From an uncultured Clostridia bacterium (GTDB lineage Bacteria > Bacillota > Clostridia > Christensenellales > UBA1242), in contig CALVOB010000020.1 in NCBI GenBank assembly GCA_944350095.1, positions 1 through 36,414 on the forward strand: a stretch of DNA of 36,414 bases, given 5' to 3'. A program made the position numbers and the translations under genes. Each line of letters opens with the position of its first letter. The first letter of the stretch is position 1. The notes beneath the pieces were generated by a model, which was given only the letters and a program-made list of their open reading frames with translations, was not told the DNA's origin and ran no database searches. This document shows positions 25,068 to 33,653 of the stretch, one piece after another.

Positions 25068-26272
25068 TTTTCTTCTCCCCTATCTTCATGACCATATTTA
25101 ATAAACTTTCCTAAGTCCTTTCTAGCCTTAATAACGGTTGCATCTACCGTTCTATCCATGTAATCGGTTGCTCTATCTTCAAGAGTAGATAGAACATCTT
25201 TTATATGTTCACCTATAACTGCACTTGTAAAGTTAGAAAAGTCTTCCTTAGTTTTATGCGGATAAACATAATCTTCATAATCTACTCTGACACTTGGTTC
25301 AACTTTACCATTTAAAATTCTAAACGAATGTCCTATTTTATACCAAGCTTTGTTCGGTACATAAGGTTCTAATGATGGTCTATTTAAATTTGCCTTATCA
25401 TATTCAAACATAGGTCCAAAACATAAGAACCAACAAGGCTTATGAGTAACATCACCATTCTCGTTTACCGATGTTGTCATGCCGGCACTCATTCCGTTTT
25501 GTTTTGCTGTTGTGTTGTAGTAAATATCAAAGCCCGGACGCGTTTTTTCAAATCTGCTCATTATGTTAAATATACCCTTAGTTGCAGTAGTCCTTTCGTT
25601 TACAGATATTATACTTATACGCCTTTCCTTACCTTTAAGTTTAGGATTTGAAATTTCTACTTCAATTACGGGATTAGAAAGCACTCTATCTTCAAGCCCA
25701 AGAAGCTTTCCAAGTTTTAACATCAAATCTGGCCCGCCATTTTTTATGATATCCTGTTCAATATTACCTCTAACTAAAGCTAAAAATTTTCCTTTAAGCC
25801 TAGGGTCACTAAATTTTTCGTATGCAACTTTTAATTGTTCTTTATAAGGAATATTTTCTTCATAATTTCCCGTTGTTACCCTAGTAAAAATATTCTCTAA
25901 TATTATAAAACTATTATTTGCGCCAGCAACTTTGTCTATAATATAATCTAGCCAATCTTCGTCCATAGCATCTTTGTCATCAACAGAATATTTAATTCTT
26001 TTAGCATCTGGCGGAACATTGTATTCTCCGCCCTCTTCTCCAATTAGTTTATATGCCTTTCCAAGATTTAAGTTTGCTAAAACATTTAAACCAAAATCCT
26101 TACAGTTTAAAGAATATCTCACACTTTGAAGAGTTGTTTTGTCCTGTGGTTTTTCTATTTCAAACTGTTCACTAATAACTTCGTTTTCATCAAACTCTCT
26201 ATCTATTTCTTCCTTAATTCTTAGCTTTTTGCCAATAACATCTAGTGCTTTATCTGGGTCTCTTTTTGCCAT
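25064..26272 (-). CDS. Catalytically degenerate metallophosphoesterase-like protein (pseudoenzyme)
   Basis: The protein has 402 residues from ATG 26272, which follows AAGGAG by five bases. A GTG at 26278 is in frame but poorly placed. The middle part aligns by eye with the phosphoesterase encoded just upstream: DWLDYIIDKV with NWLIEVTNYV, SFIILENIF with KVLLLGDLL, NYEENIPYKEQ with MYEDIAYPQEQ, and KFLALVRGNIE with KIIAICAGNHE. The metal-binding residues are gone: DLH is lost, GD becomes EN, GNHE becomes GNIE, and the AHHGD and GHLH motifs are absent. It therefore looks like a non-catalytic partner or regulatory subunit from gene duplication. It carries extra N- and C-terminal segments that are charged and helical. 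Coupling to genes on both sides suggests a shared complex. Confidence 0.75.
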   Translation of the reverse strand: MAKRDPDKALDVIGKKLRIKEEIDREFDENEVISEQFEIEKPQDKTTLQSVRYSLNCKDFGLNVLANLNLGKAYKLIGEEGGEYNVPPDAKRIKYSVDDKDAMDEDWLDYIIDKVAGANNSFIILENIFTRVTTGNYEENIPYKEQLKVAYEKFSDPRLKGKFLALVRGNIEQDIIKNGGPDLMLKLGKLLGLEDRVLSNPVIEVEISNPKLKGKERRISIISVNERTTATKGIFNIMSRFEKTRPGFDIYYNTTAKQNGMSAGMTTSVNENGDVTHKPCWFLCFGPMFEYDKANLNRPSLEPYVPNKAWYKIGHSFRILNGKVEPSVRVDYEDYVYPHKTKEDFSNFTSAVIGEHIKDVLSTLEDRATDYMDRTVDATVIKARKDLGKFIKYGHEDRGEEK

Positions 26273-26274
26273 AA

Positions 26275-27435
26275 TCACTCCTTACCCTGACCTAAGGGTT
26301 TTAAAACAATTTGTTTACTATTTTCTCGTGCTTGTTCTCGCCTTATTTCTTGCTTTAATGCTGTTCTTACAGAGTTTGTTATGTCTATGCCCTGTTCTCT
26401 CATCCATTTCAAAAGGTCATTAATCTTTGTAAGAAATTCTTGATTTAATTCTCTTTCTTTTTGAGCAATAATTCTATTTGCTGTTTTAATGTATTTATTT
26501 TTCTGAGCTGTATCTGCCGCTTGCATAATAGGTATTGTTCTTACAGCTGGTATTATTTCCTCTTCCGCCCATTCTGAATTTTTAAACTTTTCAAATCTTG
26601 GATTTTTAACAGCTGTTACTTCAAGTGCAAGATAAGGAGATTTGTAGTTTACTTGCAACATCTTTTCTTTTGCATAATAGCCACCACCAGCAGAAGGAAG
26701 TATTACATCAAGCACAGCCTTTTTATACTTTTTACCTGTTGATGCATCATAGTATGGCATTCCACGAACAAGAAGTTGCTCTCTGTGAAGATGTCCTACT
26801 GTGTTTATGTAAGAACCTGAATCTATATCTTGAAGTTTTTTAACCCCGCTGATATTTCCAACACCATCACCATGATGAGCCACAATTGGTATAGTAAATT
26901 TTCCTGTTGGAGAATCTGCACATTTCAAAACAACATCTAAGTTTGCATAGTATGGAGCAAACACCCCTTCTGCATCTATTGCATGAGCAAATTGTCTTAA
27001 AGTTTCAATTCCCGTTTGTTTATACACACGCCTTTCATGATTTCCTGCACATATTGCAATAATCTTATTTTGTTTAGATAGCATAGAAAATAAATCCACT
27101 GCAATCTGCCATTGTTCTTGCGGATAAGCTATATCTTCATACATATTGCTAACGGCATTTAATATAGCTGTATTTAAAAGGTCTCCAAGAAGTAACACTT
27201 TTGCGTTAGGAGTATTTAAAACATAATTTGTTACCTCAATAAGCCAATTAATATCTAAATCAAAAGTCCCAATATGAAGGTCACTTATATAAACTAGAAC
27301 TGCTGTATCAAATTTAGATGATTCGTCAACAGTACCAATCATTACAGACTCATCTTTAGTTGCCTTTTGTTTATCTTGATAGTGTTTTAATCCCTCAGTA
27401 AGGGTAAGTTTATCTTTAAAGCGTTGTTTTTGCAT
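26275..27435 (-). CDS. Calcineurin-like metallophosphoesterase
   Basis: A 386-residue protein, start fixed by AAGGGGGAGAG before the ATG. All family motifs are present: SDLH (51-54), GD (84-85), GNHE (131-134), AHHGD (186-190) and GHLH (214-217), giving a two-metal phosphoesterase centre. This is the fold of SbcD/Mre11 nucleases, 5'-nucleotidases and cyclic-nucleotide phosphodiesterases. The C-terminal 110 residues are a long basic, charged helical region. There is no SbcC partner here. Instead the next gene is a related protein without the catalytic residues, two bases after this stop, and then a zinc ribbon. The substrate is not predictable. Activity on nucleic acid or a nucleotide would suit the basic tail. 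The promoter is perfect consensus. Confidence 0.88.
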   Translation of the reverse strand: MQKQRFKDKLTLTEGLKHYQDKQKATKDESVMIGTVDESSKFDTAVLVYISDLHIGTFDLDINWLIEVTNYVLNTPNAKVLLLGDLLNTAILNAVSNMYEDIAYPQEQWQIAVDLFSMLSKQNKIIAICAGNHERRVYKQTGIETLRQFAHAIDAEGVFAPYYANLDVVLKCADSPTGKFTIPIVAHHGDGVGNISGVKKLQDIDSGSYINTVGHLHREQLLVRGMPYYDASTGKKYKKAVLDVILPSAGGGYYAKEKMLQVNYKSPYLALEVTAVKNPRFEKFKNSEWAEEEIIPAVRTIPIMQAADTAQKNKYIKTANRIIAQKERELNQEFLTKINDLLKWMREQGIDITNSVRTALKQEIRREQARENSKQIVLKPLGQGKE

Positions 27436-27456
27436 CTCTCCCCCTTTTACAGAATT

Positions 27457-27485
27457 ATTATAATATTAAAGCTCTGCTTTGTCAA
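27457..27485 (-). promoter_or_regulatory. Perfect-consensus promoter of the phosphoesterase operon
   Basis: On the minus strand TTGACA (27480-27485), 17 bases and TATAAT (27457-27462). A leader of about 15-20 bases carries the strong ribosome binding site. It is divergent from the promoter at 27522-27550. Confidence 0.85.
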
Positions 27486-27521
27486 GGTAAAAGAGTTCTA
27501 AAAATTTCTAAAAATTAAGTC

Positions 27522-27550
27522 TTGAAATGTATAATTATAGGTGTTATAAT
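27522..27550 (+). promoter_or_regulatory. Leaderless promoter of the unknown gene at 27557
   Basis: TTGAAA (27522-27527), 17 bases and TATAAT (27545-27550), then six bases and ATG 27557. The gap of 36 bases to the divergent phosphoesterase promoter would allow joint regulation. Confidence 0.75.
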
Positions 27551-27556
27551 ATATGC

Positions 27557-28273
27557 ATGAGAAAATTAGTTTTCAATGATAAAAGAATAACAGTTTTATT
27601 AAAATTTCTATGCGATAACGACACTTATGCTCTATCTGCCGTTAAATATTTTTTTGAAGATATAGATGAATATCTTTTAGGTATTATAAACAAAGGTTTA
27701 AATTTCGAGGGCGAACATGGCAAAGGATATTACAGAATAAACTATAAGCCAGACACAATTTTAAACTATGGCGATAAAAACTCAGATATGTTAGAAATAA
27801 CAAAAATAATAGATGGCAATAAGCAAGTGTTAAATATATATTATGGCTTATTAGATAAAAATACAAAGCCATCAGATTTAAGCCCTTTTGCTCTCATGGA
27901 AATAAAAGGTGTATTTGACGAAACTCAAGTTTTAAATAAAAACTTCGAATATAGAAACATATTTTTATGGTCTCTTACAAAAAATGGAGACTTAGAATTG
28001 TATATTGATAATATGACAAAAAACGAATGTAGCCGAGCTTTATTTTCAATAATTTCTCCATTAAGAACAGATGTTTTGGAAGAAAGTTATCCTAGAAAAG
28101 AAAAACCTTTACAAATAGAAAACAATTACAATCTATTTGGTGATTCACTTCTTATTAGGTCTGGAGAATTACCATATTATAAAGCATACAAACAGATGTT
28201 TGAAAACGAAGTTTTAGAGGATAGAAGAAAAGCATTCTTTGGCTTAGAAGATAAAAATGGTTATGAAAAATAA
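27557..28273 (+). CDS. Unknown protein divergent from the phosphoesterase operon
   Basis: A 238-residue protein from ATG 27557. An ATG at 27527 is in frame but falls within the promoter spacer, so the downstream start is preferred. The sequence is charged and soluble-looking, with no signal peptide, no membrane segment and no motif I recognise. The N-terminal 40 residues are probably helical (KRITVLLKFLCDNDTYALSAVKYFF). The middle is beta-rich, and the end carries acidic and basic helical sequence. Its promoter lies back to back with that of the phosphoesterase operon, so the two may be expressed under the same conditions. The gene ends at a good terminator. Family and function are unknown. 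Confidence 0.75.
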   Translation: MRKLVFNDKRITVLLKFLCDNDTYALSAVKYFFEDIDEYLLGIINKGLNFEGEHGKGYYRINYKPDTILNYGDKNSDMLEITKIIDGNKQVLNIYYGLLDKNTKPSDLSPFALMEIKGVFDETQVLNKNFEYRNIFLWSLTKNGDLELYIDNMTKNECSRALFSIISPLRTDVLEESYPRKEKPLQIENNYNLFGDSLLIRSGELPYYKAYKQMFENEVLEDRRKAFFGLEDKNGYEK

Positions 28274-28297
28274 ACTCCTTAAAATAAGGAGTTTTTT
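28273..28297 (+). terminator. Terminator of the unknown gene
   Basis: AACTCCTTA (28273-28281) pairs with TAAGGAGTT (28285-28293) around a three-base loop, then T's. The stem begins at the last base of the stop codon. Confidence 0.85.
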
Positions 28298-28408
28298 AAT
28301 GCAATTTTATAAAGTATTTAACATTAAATAGTTTAATTAAAAATAATATTTTTAAAAAATAATTATTAAATAATATATTTTATTAAATTTTTTAATATTT
28401 AATTAATT

Positions 28409-29119
28409 TTAATTATAATTTTTTTGTTTTTCTATTAATGCATTTGTCCTTTTTCTAAAATATTCTGAAACATCTTTATTATGTAAATTTAGTTTTAACA
28501 ATTCTTCAATTGAAATACCTTTTTCTATATAAAGTGTTTTATTCTTTTTCTCATATCTCATATTGTAAATTTTTATATTTCTTTTATATTTCTTATAATA
28601 TAGTTTTGCTAAAAGATAAAATCCCGCAAAATATTCTTTCATGACTTCATGATAACCATCTGAACTGTTTTCTGGAAAAATAACTACACTTTGACCTTTA
28701 TTTATTATTTCACATGTGTATTCAAGCGTGTTTTTTAATCTTGAATCTGGATATGTTGGAATAAGCTGTAACCCTTTGTAAAACATGCCACTAAATGGAG
28801 CAATTAAAAAGGCTTTTATAAAAGCAGAAAATTTATTGTTGTGTTTCTTTTGTATAAAATATGTTTTATATAGATATTTAAATCTTGAAAAATATCCTCC
28901 ACACATTTCATAAGTTCCCCAAAATCTAAAATCAACAGGAAAGTTAAACTCTAATTTAAAAGGACCTTTTGAGCCAACATGATTACACAAATAAATAGAA
29001 CCTTTTTCTAATTCATCATTTTCATTGATTATTTTTATTTTTCCAACAAATGGTTTCATTATAGCTTTAACTATTCGAAAAAACCATTTTGGTTTAGGCT
29101 TAATTTTTTTGTTTTTCAT
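28409..29119 (-). CDS. PlsC-like acyltransferase with an incomplete HX4D motif
   Basis: A 236-residue protein resembling 1-acyl-glycerol-3-phosphate acyltransferases, which put a second acyl chain on the phospholipid precursor at the inner membrane face. Evidence: LCNHVGSKGP at about residues 45-54 in the position of the NHxxxxD motif, and VVIFPENSSDGYHE (about 148-161) in the position of the FPEG block. The His is present but the Asp of HX4D is absent (Gly or Pro there). Activity is thus uncertain, or the aspartate is supplied differently in this subfamily. The N-terminus is strongly basic and there is a short hydrophobic stretch (about 104-116). No Shine-Dalgarno precedes the ATG, and a -10 box lies six bases before it. 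It stands alone, with no clear terminator in the AT-rich DNA after it. Confidence 0.7.
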   Translation of the reverse strand: MKNKKIKPKPKWFFRIVKAIMKPFVGKIKIINENDELEKGSIYLCNHVGSKGPFKLEFNFPVDFRFWGTYEMCGGYFSRFKYLYKTYFIQKKHNNKFSAFIKAFLIAPFSGMFYKGLQLIPTYPDSRLKNTLEYTCEIINKGQSVVIFPENSSDGYHEVMKEYFAGFYLLAKLYYKKYKRNIKIYNMRYEKKNKTLYIEKGISIEELLKLNLHNKDVSEYFRKRTNALIEKQKNYN

Positions 29120-29125
29120 AGGATT

Positions 29126-29154
29126 ATTTTACAAATAAATTTTTTAAAAATCAA
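29126..29154 (-). promoter_or_regulatory. Leaderless promoter of the PlsC-like gene
   Basis: On the minus strand TTGATT (29149-29154), 17 bases and TAAAAT (29126-29131), then six bases and the ATG. Confidence 0.55.
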
Positions 29155-29255
29155 TCAATTGACAAAATTTTTTAATATTCTAAAATTTTTTTAAAATTAA
29201 ATATATAATTATTAAATTAAAACTTATAATAATAATAATTAAATTTTATATAAAA

Positions 29256-29303
29256 CAAAAAAGCTTAAAGACAAATTTTTATCAATTGCTTTTAAGCTTT
29301 TTA
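29256..29303 (-). terminator. Terminator of the ftsH operon
   Basis: AAAAAGCTTAAA (29258-29269) pairs with TTTAAGCTTTTT (29291-29302) across a 21-base loop, with T's beyond on the minus strand. Confidence 0.7.
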
Positions 29304-29361
29304 AATTAAATTATTTTAAAATTTTTAAATTGAAAAAGAATAACTTATCTAAACTAATTTT

Positions 29362-29979
29362 TTAAGCTGTTTCTTCATCTGTTATATTCAATAATTCTTT
29401 ACACATATCGCAAAGCGTTTTTGTTGAAGCAAGAGTTTGAATTCTATAATATTCCATTTCTCCATCTTGACTATCATCTTCATAGTAAAGATAAATTCCA
29501 TTAAAGCCAACTTCATCAGTTATATAACAATACATTGTTTTTGTTTGAACAGGTCTAGTAGAATAATTTGGGTCTGTGTAAACTTTGCCATTTACATAAA
29601 TATTTTGATATTCTAAATATTCAAATTTTACTTCAAATCCAGATTCTGGCTTAGTTATACTTGCTTCCCCTATTCCTGTTGCTGTCATTGTTGTAATTAA
29701 TTCACCAGCAAAGAGAGCAGAAAGAACACTTTGTTTGAATGAGTTTCTAAACCCTTCTACAAGTCTATTATAATCTTCTTTTGTTTCATCTTTAAACTCA
29801 GAAGAATTTGTATTATAAAATGCTTGAATTTTATTATCTTCAATATAAGTTATAGTAAGCTTATCTGGGTCGTTTGTATTAGGAAGATAGTTTTTAGGAA
29901 CTATTGCACTAATTATAAGTGCAACAGCTATAATTCCTATTAAGCAATAGCAAATTAATAATGTAATTTTTTTAGTCAT
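29362..29979 (-). CDS. Membrane-anchored protein of unknown function, downstream of ftsH
   Basis: A 205-residue protein whose ATG lies two bases after the ftsH stop, with AAGGAG at a good distance. Residues about 5-27 are one transmembrane helix. The rest should be outside the membrane and is acidic, with about 90 residues of charged helix (KEDYNRLVEGFRNSF) followed by a Tyr-rich beta region and a C-terminal CDMC pair. No known family is recognised. The tight coupling to ftsH suggests a shared role, perhaps an adaptor or a regulator of the protease like HflKC or YccA in other bacteria. There is no homology to those, and the idea rests only on gene position. Confidence 0.75.
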   Translation of the reverse strand: MTKKITLLICYCLIGIIAVALIISAIVPKNYLPNTNDPDKLTITYIEDNKIQAFYNTNSSEFKDETKEDYNRLVEGFRNSFKQSVLSALFAGELITTMTATGIGEASITKPESGFEVKFEYLEYQNIYVNGKVYTDPNYSTRPVQTKTMYCYITDEVGFNGIYLYYEDDSQDGEMEYYRIQTLASTKTLCDMCKELLNITDEETA

Positions 29980-29981
29980 AC

Positions 29982-32243
29982 CTATTCTCCTTTATCCTCA
30001 TCTTCTTGTTTTTCTTTCTTTTTGTAAGTTCTCTTTTTTGGTTTTTCTTCTACCTTTTCTGTTTTTTCAGGCTTTTCTACTGCTTCTTCTTTTTTATCTT
30101 CAACCTTATCATCTTTACTGCTAATTTCTTGCACTTCATTGTATTCAGGTGAGGACTTTTTCATTTTCTTTTCTTTTAAACTTTCTAATTTTTTCAAATC
30201 CTCATCACGAAGATTTAAAATCTTATCATAGTCTTCCTTAGATATAATTCCATTTTTCAAGAAAACTTCAGCCGTTTTTAATTTGATTTCATTTTCTTTT
30301 ACTTTTTTAATTAAATCAAATTCAGCTTTCACTTCCTCTTCTTTTTTCTTTCTTTTCTTTACTTCGTTATTCATATGACGAACTATTTGTTCAGTTGTCT
30401 TGCCTGCAAGCAACATATCAAGTTCATTACTGTAAATAGTTTCTTTTTCTATCAATAATTTTGCTAGTTCGTGAAGATATTGAATGTTCTCAGTAAGAAT
30501 TTTCTTAGTTCGAGAATAATTATCGTCTAATATTCTTTTTATTTCTTCATCAATCTCACCCGCAACTTTTTCTGAATAGATATTTTTAGATTGATAATCT
30601 CTTCCAATAAAAACTTCTTGGTCATTTCCAAAGTTTATAAAGTTAAACTTCTTACTCATTCCCCATTCAGTAACCATTTTTCTTGCAATATTTGTTGCAA
30701 CCTGAATATCGTTGGAAGCTCCTGTTGTTATATCCTTGAATATAAGTTCCTCTGCAATTCTACCACCCATTAGTTCAGCTATTCTATCATTTAATTTATT
30801 GAAACTTAAATGTTGGTCGTCATTTTCTGGCCTGCTCATTGTATAACCAGCAGCAGAACCTCTTGGTATAATTGAAACCTCTTGCACACCTTCACTATAT
30901 TTTAATTTTTTAGCTACAATAGCATGCCCAGCTTCATGATAAGCTGTAATCTTTTTATCAGAATCTGTAACTATTCTACTTTTCTTTTGAGGTCCCATTA
31001 TAACTTTATTGATACCCTCAGTTAAGTCTTCCATAATAATTTTAGGTCTTCCAGCTCTTGCTGCAAGTATAGCCGCTTCATTAAGCATATTTTCAATATC
31101 GGCACCTGTAAATCCACTTGTTATTCTAGCAAGAGTTTTATAATCTATATCATCATCTAGTGGCTTATTTTTTGCATGAATTTTTATTATTCCCTCTCTA
31201 CCTTTAACATCAGGAATATGAACATAAATTTGTCTATCAAATCTTCCTGGTCTTAAAAGCGCAGGATCTAAAACATCACTTCTATTTGTTGCAGCAAGAA
31301 CAATAATTCCTTCATTTGCTTCAAAACCGTCCATTTCAACTAAAAGCTGATTTAATGTTTGTTCACGCTCGTCGTTTCCACCACCAAGACCTGCTCCGCG
31401 TTGACGGCCAACAGCATCTATTTCATCTATAAACACAATGCAAGGTGCTGATTTTTTTGCTTGGTCAAATAGGTCACGAACTCTGGAAGCTCCCACACCT
31501 ACAAACATTTCAACAAAGTCAGAACCACTTATATTTAAGAAAGGCACATTACTTTCACCCGCAACTGCACGAGCAAGAAGAGTTTTTCCTGTTCCAGGAG
31601 GGCCAACTAATAACACACCTTTTGGAATTCTTGCTCCAAGGCTTGTAAATTTAGATGGATTTTTTAAAAACTCTACAACTTCTTGAAGTTCTTCTTTTTC
31701 TTCGTCAGCGCCTGCGATATCGGAAAATCTAACCTTAACATTAACAGAAGCTCTAGCTTTAGACTTTCCAAAACTCATTGCACCTTTCCCGCTAGAACTA
31801 AACATTTTAAATAAGAAATAAATTAATACAACACCTAAAACAATATACATAATAGGCATTATTGTATCCCAAGCAGATGGTCCCTGTGGAACAAAATTGT
31901 TAGCCACATAAGTTGTATCGGTTTCAGGATTTTTACCTTCATTAAGTTCCATTGTTTTTGCATAGAAAATATCAAAGAATGACTTTGTATACTCTACATA
32001 ATAATCTGAGCTTGTTGGAAAAGCACCGTCTTGTATTTCTGAACCTGTTTTTTTAATTAATATAACAGAATTCTCAACAGCATACCATTCTTCAATCTCA
32101 CCACTCTCTAACATATTGTAAGCTTGGTCTGTGGTAAGTTTTTCTCCACGACTTCCTGTATCAACAAATGCAAATAAAACAATTAGTGCAAGTAGTAACA
32201 CTAAGGATAAATACAATATTTTTCTTTTACTATTCTTATCCAA
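29982..32243 (-). CDS. ftsH: ATP-dependent zinc metalloprotease FtsH
   Basis: FtsH is a membrane hexamer that unfolds and degrades membrane and short-lived cytosolic proteins. Of 753 residues: transmembrane helix 1 (about 9-27), an extracytoplasmic domain (30-125), helix 2 (about 128-147), the AAA domain with Walker A GPPGTGKT (214-221), Walker B IVFIDE (269-274) and RPGRFDRQI (331-339), then the zinc site HEAGH (436-440). The C-terminal tail of about 110 residues is Lys/Glu-rich and much longer than usual, probably helical or disordered. The start is TTG at 32243, chosen because GGAGG lies seven bases upstream and no ATG competes. It heads an operon with the small membrane gene downstream. 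Confidence 0.96.
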   Translation of the reverse strand: MDKNSKRKILYLSLVLLLALIVLFAFVDTGSRGEKLTTDQAYNMLESGEIEEWYAVENSVILIKKTGSEIQDGAFPTSSDYYVEYTKSFFDIFYAKTMELNEGKNPETDTTYVANNFVPQGPSAWDTIMPIMYIVLGVVLIYFLFKMFSSSGKGAMSFGKSKARASVNVKVRFSDIAGADEEKEELQEVVEFLKNPSKFTSLGARIPKGVLLVGPPGTGKTLLARAVAGESNVPFLNISGSDFVEMFVGVGASRVRDLFDQAKKSAPCIVFIDEIDAVGRQRGAGLGGGNDEREQTLNQLLVEMDGFEANEGIIVLAATNRSDVLDPALLRPGRFDRQIYVHIPDVKGREGIIKIHAKNKPLDDDIDYKTLARITSGFTGADIENMLNEAAILAARAGRPKIIMEDLTEGINKVIMGPQKKSRIVTDSDKKITAYHEAGHAIVAKKLKYSEGVQEVSIIPRGSAAGYTMSRPENDDQHLSFNKLNDRIAELMGGRIAEELIFKDITTGASNDIQVATNIARKMVTEWGMSKKFNFINFGNDQEVFIGRDYQSKNIYSEKVAGEIDEEIKRILDDNYSRTKKILTENIQYLHELAKLLIEKETIYSNELDMLLAGKTTEQIVRHMNNEVKKRKKKEEEVKAEFDLIKKVKENEIKLKTAEVFLKNGIISKEDYDKILNLRDEDLKKLESLKEKKMKKSSPEYNEVQEISSKDDKVEDKKEEAVEKPEKTEKVEEKPKKRTYKKKEKQEDEDKGE

Positions 32244-32263
32244 AATAATCCTCCAATCAAAGC

Positions 32264-32292
32264 ATTTTAAAACATCTAGGTTTTAAAATCAA
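32264..32292 (-). promoter_or_regulatory. ftsH proximal promoter
   Basis: On the minus strand TTGATT (32287-32292), 17 bases and TAAAAT (32264-32269), about 14 bases ahead of the GGAGG site. Confidence 0.6.
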
Positions 32293-32328
32293 GTCTTTTA
32301 AATATATTTTATTATTTAATTTTTGTGA

Positions 32329-32357
32329 ATTATATCATATTTATGCAATAAAACCAA
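32329..32357 (-). promoter_or_regulatory. ftsH distal promoter with extended -10
   Basis: On the minus strand TTGGTT (32352-32357), 17 bases and TATAAT (32329-32334) preceded by TGA (a TGn extension). With the proximal promoter this gives ftsH two possible starts. Confidence 0.6.
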
Positions 32358-32448
32358 ATCTTTTTGAATAACTATCATTTAAAAATTGATATCCTTTATA
32401 GTTTGCAAAATTTAAGCATAAAACATTATTTTTAAATTAAATACATTT

Positions 32449-32475
32449 AGCGCTAAAAAACATAGTTATAGCGCT
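32449..32475 (-). terminator. Possible cvpA terminator hairpin
   Basis: AGCGCTA (32449-32455) pairs with TAGCGCT (32469-32475) across a 13-base loop just after the cvpA stop. There is no good T run behind it, so efficient termination is doubtful. Confidence 0.4.
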
Positions 32476-32479
32476 TAAA

Positions 32480-33046
32480 TTAACTGTTCCCAATTACAGG
32501 ATTGTTTGCAGAAGTTGTGTCATCTGTTAAAGGTTCTAAAACATTTTCTTCTAAATACTCAGCAATTGGCAAAGCTATGAAAGAATCTTCTATTTTAGGA
32601 TAAAGATAATCCCTTGCACTTGGTATTTGTAAAATTCCAGTAAGAATAAACAACAAAACTAAACTTAATAGTAATCCTTTTGCCACGCCAAAAAGAAAAC
32701 CTAAAAATTTGTTTATACCTCCTAAAAACTTTGAATTAAATAATTTGCCAAGTGTAGCATTTAAAATTAGCGCCAATATTTTTAAAAGTACAAATATTAT
32801 TGCACCATATATTAATAATGTTATTATATTAGACGCACCATCACCAAGCGTATTTGAAATTGAAGACGCTATTCCTATATTATTATCTAGCGTTAAAATT
32901 TGATTTCTAAATATATATGTTAAGGTTATAGCTAAACCAACACCCATTAAAGATGTTAAAGATTTAAAAAATCCTTTAAAACTTCCAACTATACCAAAAA
33001 GAAGGACTATAACTATAAGTAGTATATCAACTATAATACCATACAT
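32480..33046 (-). CDS. CvpA-family membrane protein
   Basis: A 188-residue integral membrane protein with four predicted helices (about 3-25, 30-46, 75-100 and 112-140). It matches the CvpA pattern: a glycine-rich first hairpin (GIVGSFKGFFKSLTSLMGVGLAI) and later NKFLGFLFGVAKGLLLSL. CvpA was named for colicin V production in E. coli. Related proteins affect membrane integrity and stress tolerance, and the molecular role is not settled. An AAAGGAA site lies about 12 bases before the ATG. The C-terminal 45 residues are polar and extracytoplasmic or cytoplasmic, depending on topology. It follows the parS-bearing region after parAB and has no clear promoter of its own. Confidence 0.85.
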   Translation of the reverse strand: MYGIIVDILLIVIVLLFGIVGSFKGFFKSLTSLMGVGLAITLTYIFRNQILTLDNNIGIASSISNTLGDGASNIITLLIYGAIIFVLLKILALILNATLGKLFNSKFLGGINKFLGFLFGVAKGLLLSLVLLFILTGILQIPSARDYLYPKIEDSFIALPIAEYLEENVLEPLTDDTTSANNPVIGNS

Positions 33047-33135
33047 AAATTAATTGTTTCCTTTTTTAATATTTTTATAAAAAATTCAATGTAGATTTAA
33101 AACATTATTTTATTGTTTGCATCTGTTATTTTTAC

Positions 33136-33173
33136 ACATTTAAAAATCTTATTTATAAAAGATTTTTAAATGT
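33136..33173. repeat. Perfect 15-bp inverted repeat upstream of cvpA
   Basis: 33136-33150 pairs with 33159-33173 around an eight-base loop. It lacks a proper T run in either direction, so it may be a cruciform or protein site rather than a terminator. Confidence 0.6.
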
Positions 33174-33338
33174 TTTAACAACCACTTATTCGTAAAAAAA
33201 TTTAAGCAAATTTACATTTGTGGACAAAGATTTTTGATTTTTAACTATTTATTAATTTAAACATACTTTTAAAATTTTATTCCTAATATATTTGTATTTT
33301 TACATCAATCGTATTGTTGATATTTATTTATATTAATA

Positions 33339-33367
33339 TTGACAATTTTCATTAGTATTAATATATT
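33339..33367 (+). promoter_or_regulatory. Orphan plus-strand promoter facing parS and parB
   Basis: TTGACA (33339-33344), 17 bases and TATATT (33362-33367). No ORF follows. A transcript would cross both parS sites and reach the hairpin at 33631-33653, antisense to the 3' end of the parAB transcript. It may be a chance match in AT-rich DNA. Confidence 0.35.
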
Positions 33368-33477
33368 CTAATTATTTATAAAATCTTATTTGTTTTTATA
33401 ATTTTTGTTTAGCACTTTATCTATTTTTTGGTAAAAATCTAAAAAATTTTATTATTTTAATTGATTATAGGTTTTAA

Positions 33478-33493
33478 TGTTTCACGTGAAACA
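33478..33493. promoter_or_regulatory. parS centromere site 1
   Basis: TGTTTCACGTGAAACA, a perfect match to the ParB/Spo0J binding consensus TGTTNCACGTGAAACA. The palindrome extends to 26 bp (33473-33498). Confidence 0.97.
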
Positions 33494-33607
33494 TTAAATT
33501 TTTTAAAGTCTTTACTTAATACAGATTTGTTTATAGTAATTTGTTTATATTTGAATAAGTTTTTAATAAAACTTGTTTACAAAAGTTTTTTAATACTTAT
33601 TTGATAA

Positions 33608-33623
33608 TGTTTCACGTGAAACA
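33608..33623. promoter_or_regulatory. parS centromere site 2
   Basis: An identical 16-bp TGTTTCACGTGAAACA, exactly 130 bases after site 1, within an 18-bp palindrome, about 40 bases beyond the parB stop codon. ParB loads here and spreads on the DNA. Confidence 0.97.
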
Positions 33624-33630
33624 TATTATA

Positions 33631-33653
33631 AAACCCTTTAAAATAAAGGGTTT
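33631..33653 (-). terminator. parB terminator
   Basis: AAACCCTTTA (33631-33640) pairs perfectly with TAAAGGGTTT (33644-33653) around a three-base loop. Only a short T run (TTTTATAAT) follows on the minus strand. Confidence 0.65.

Noticed and set aside
26273..26278. GTG 26278 as start of the phosphoesterase-like pseudoenzyme
   Set aside because: AAGGAG is correctly spaced for ATG 26272 but almost touches the GTG.
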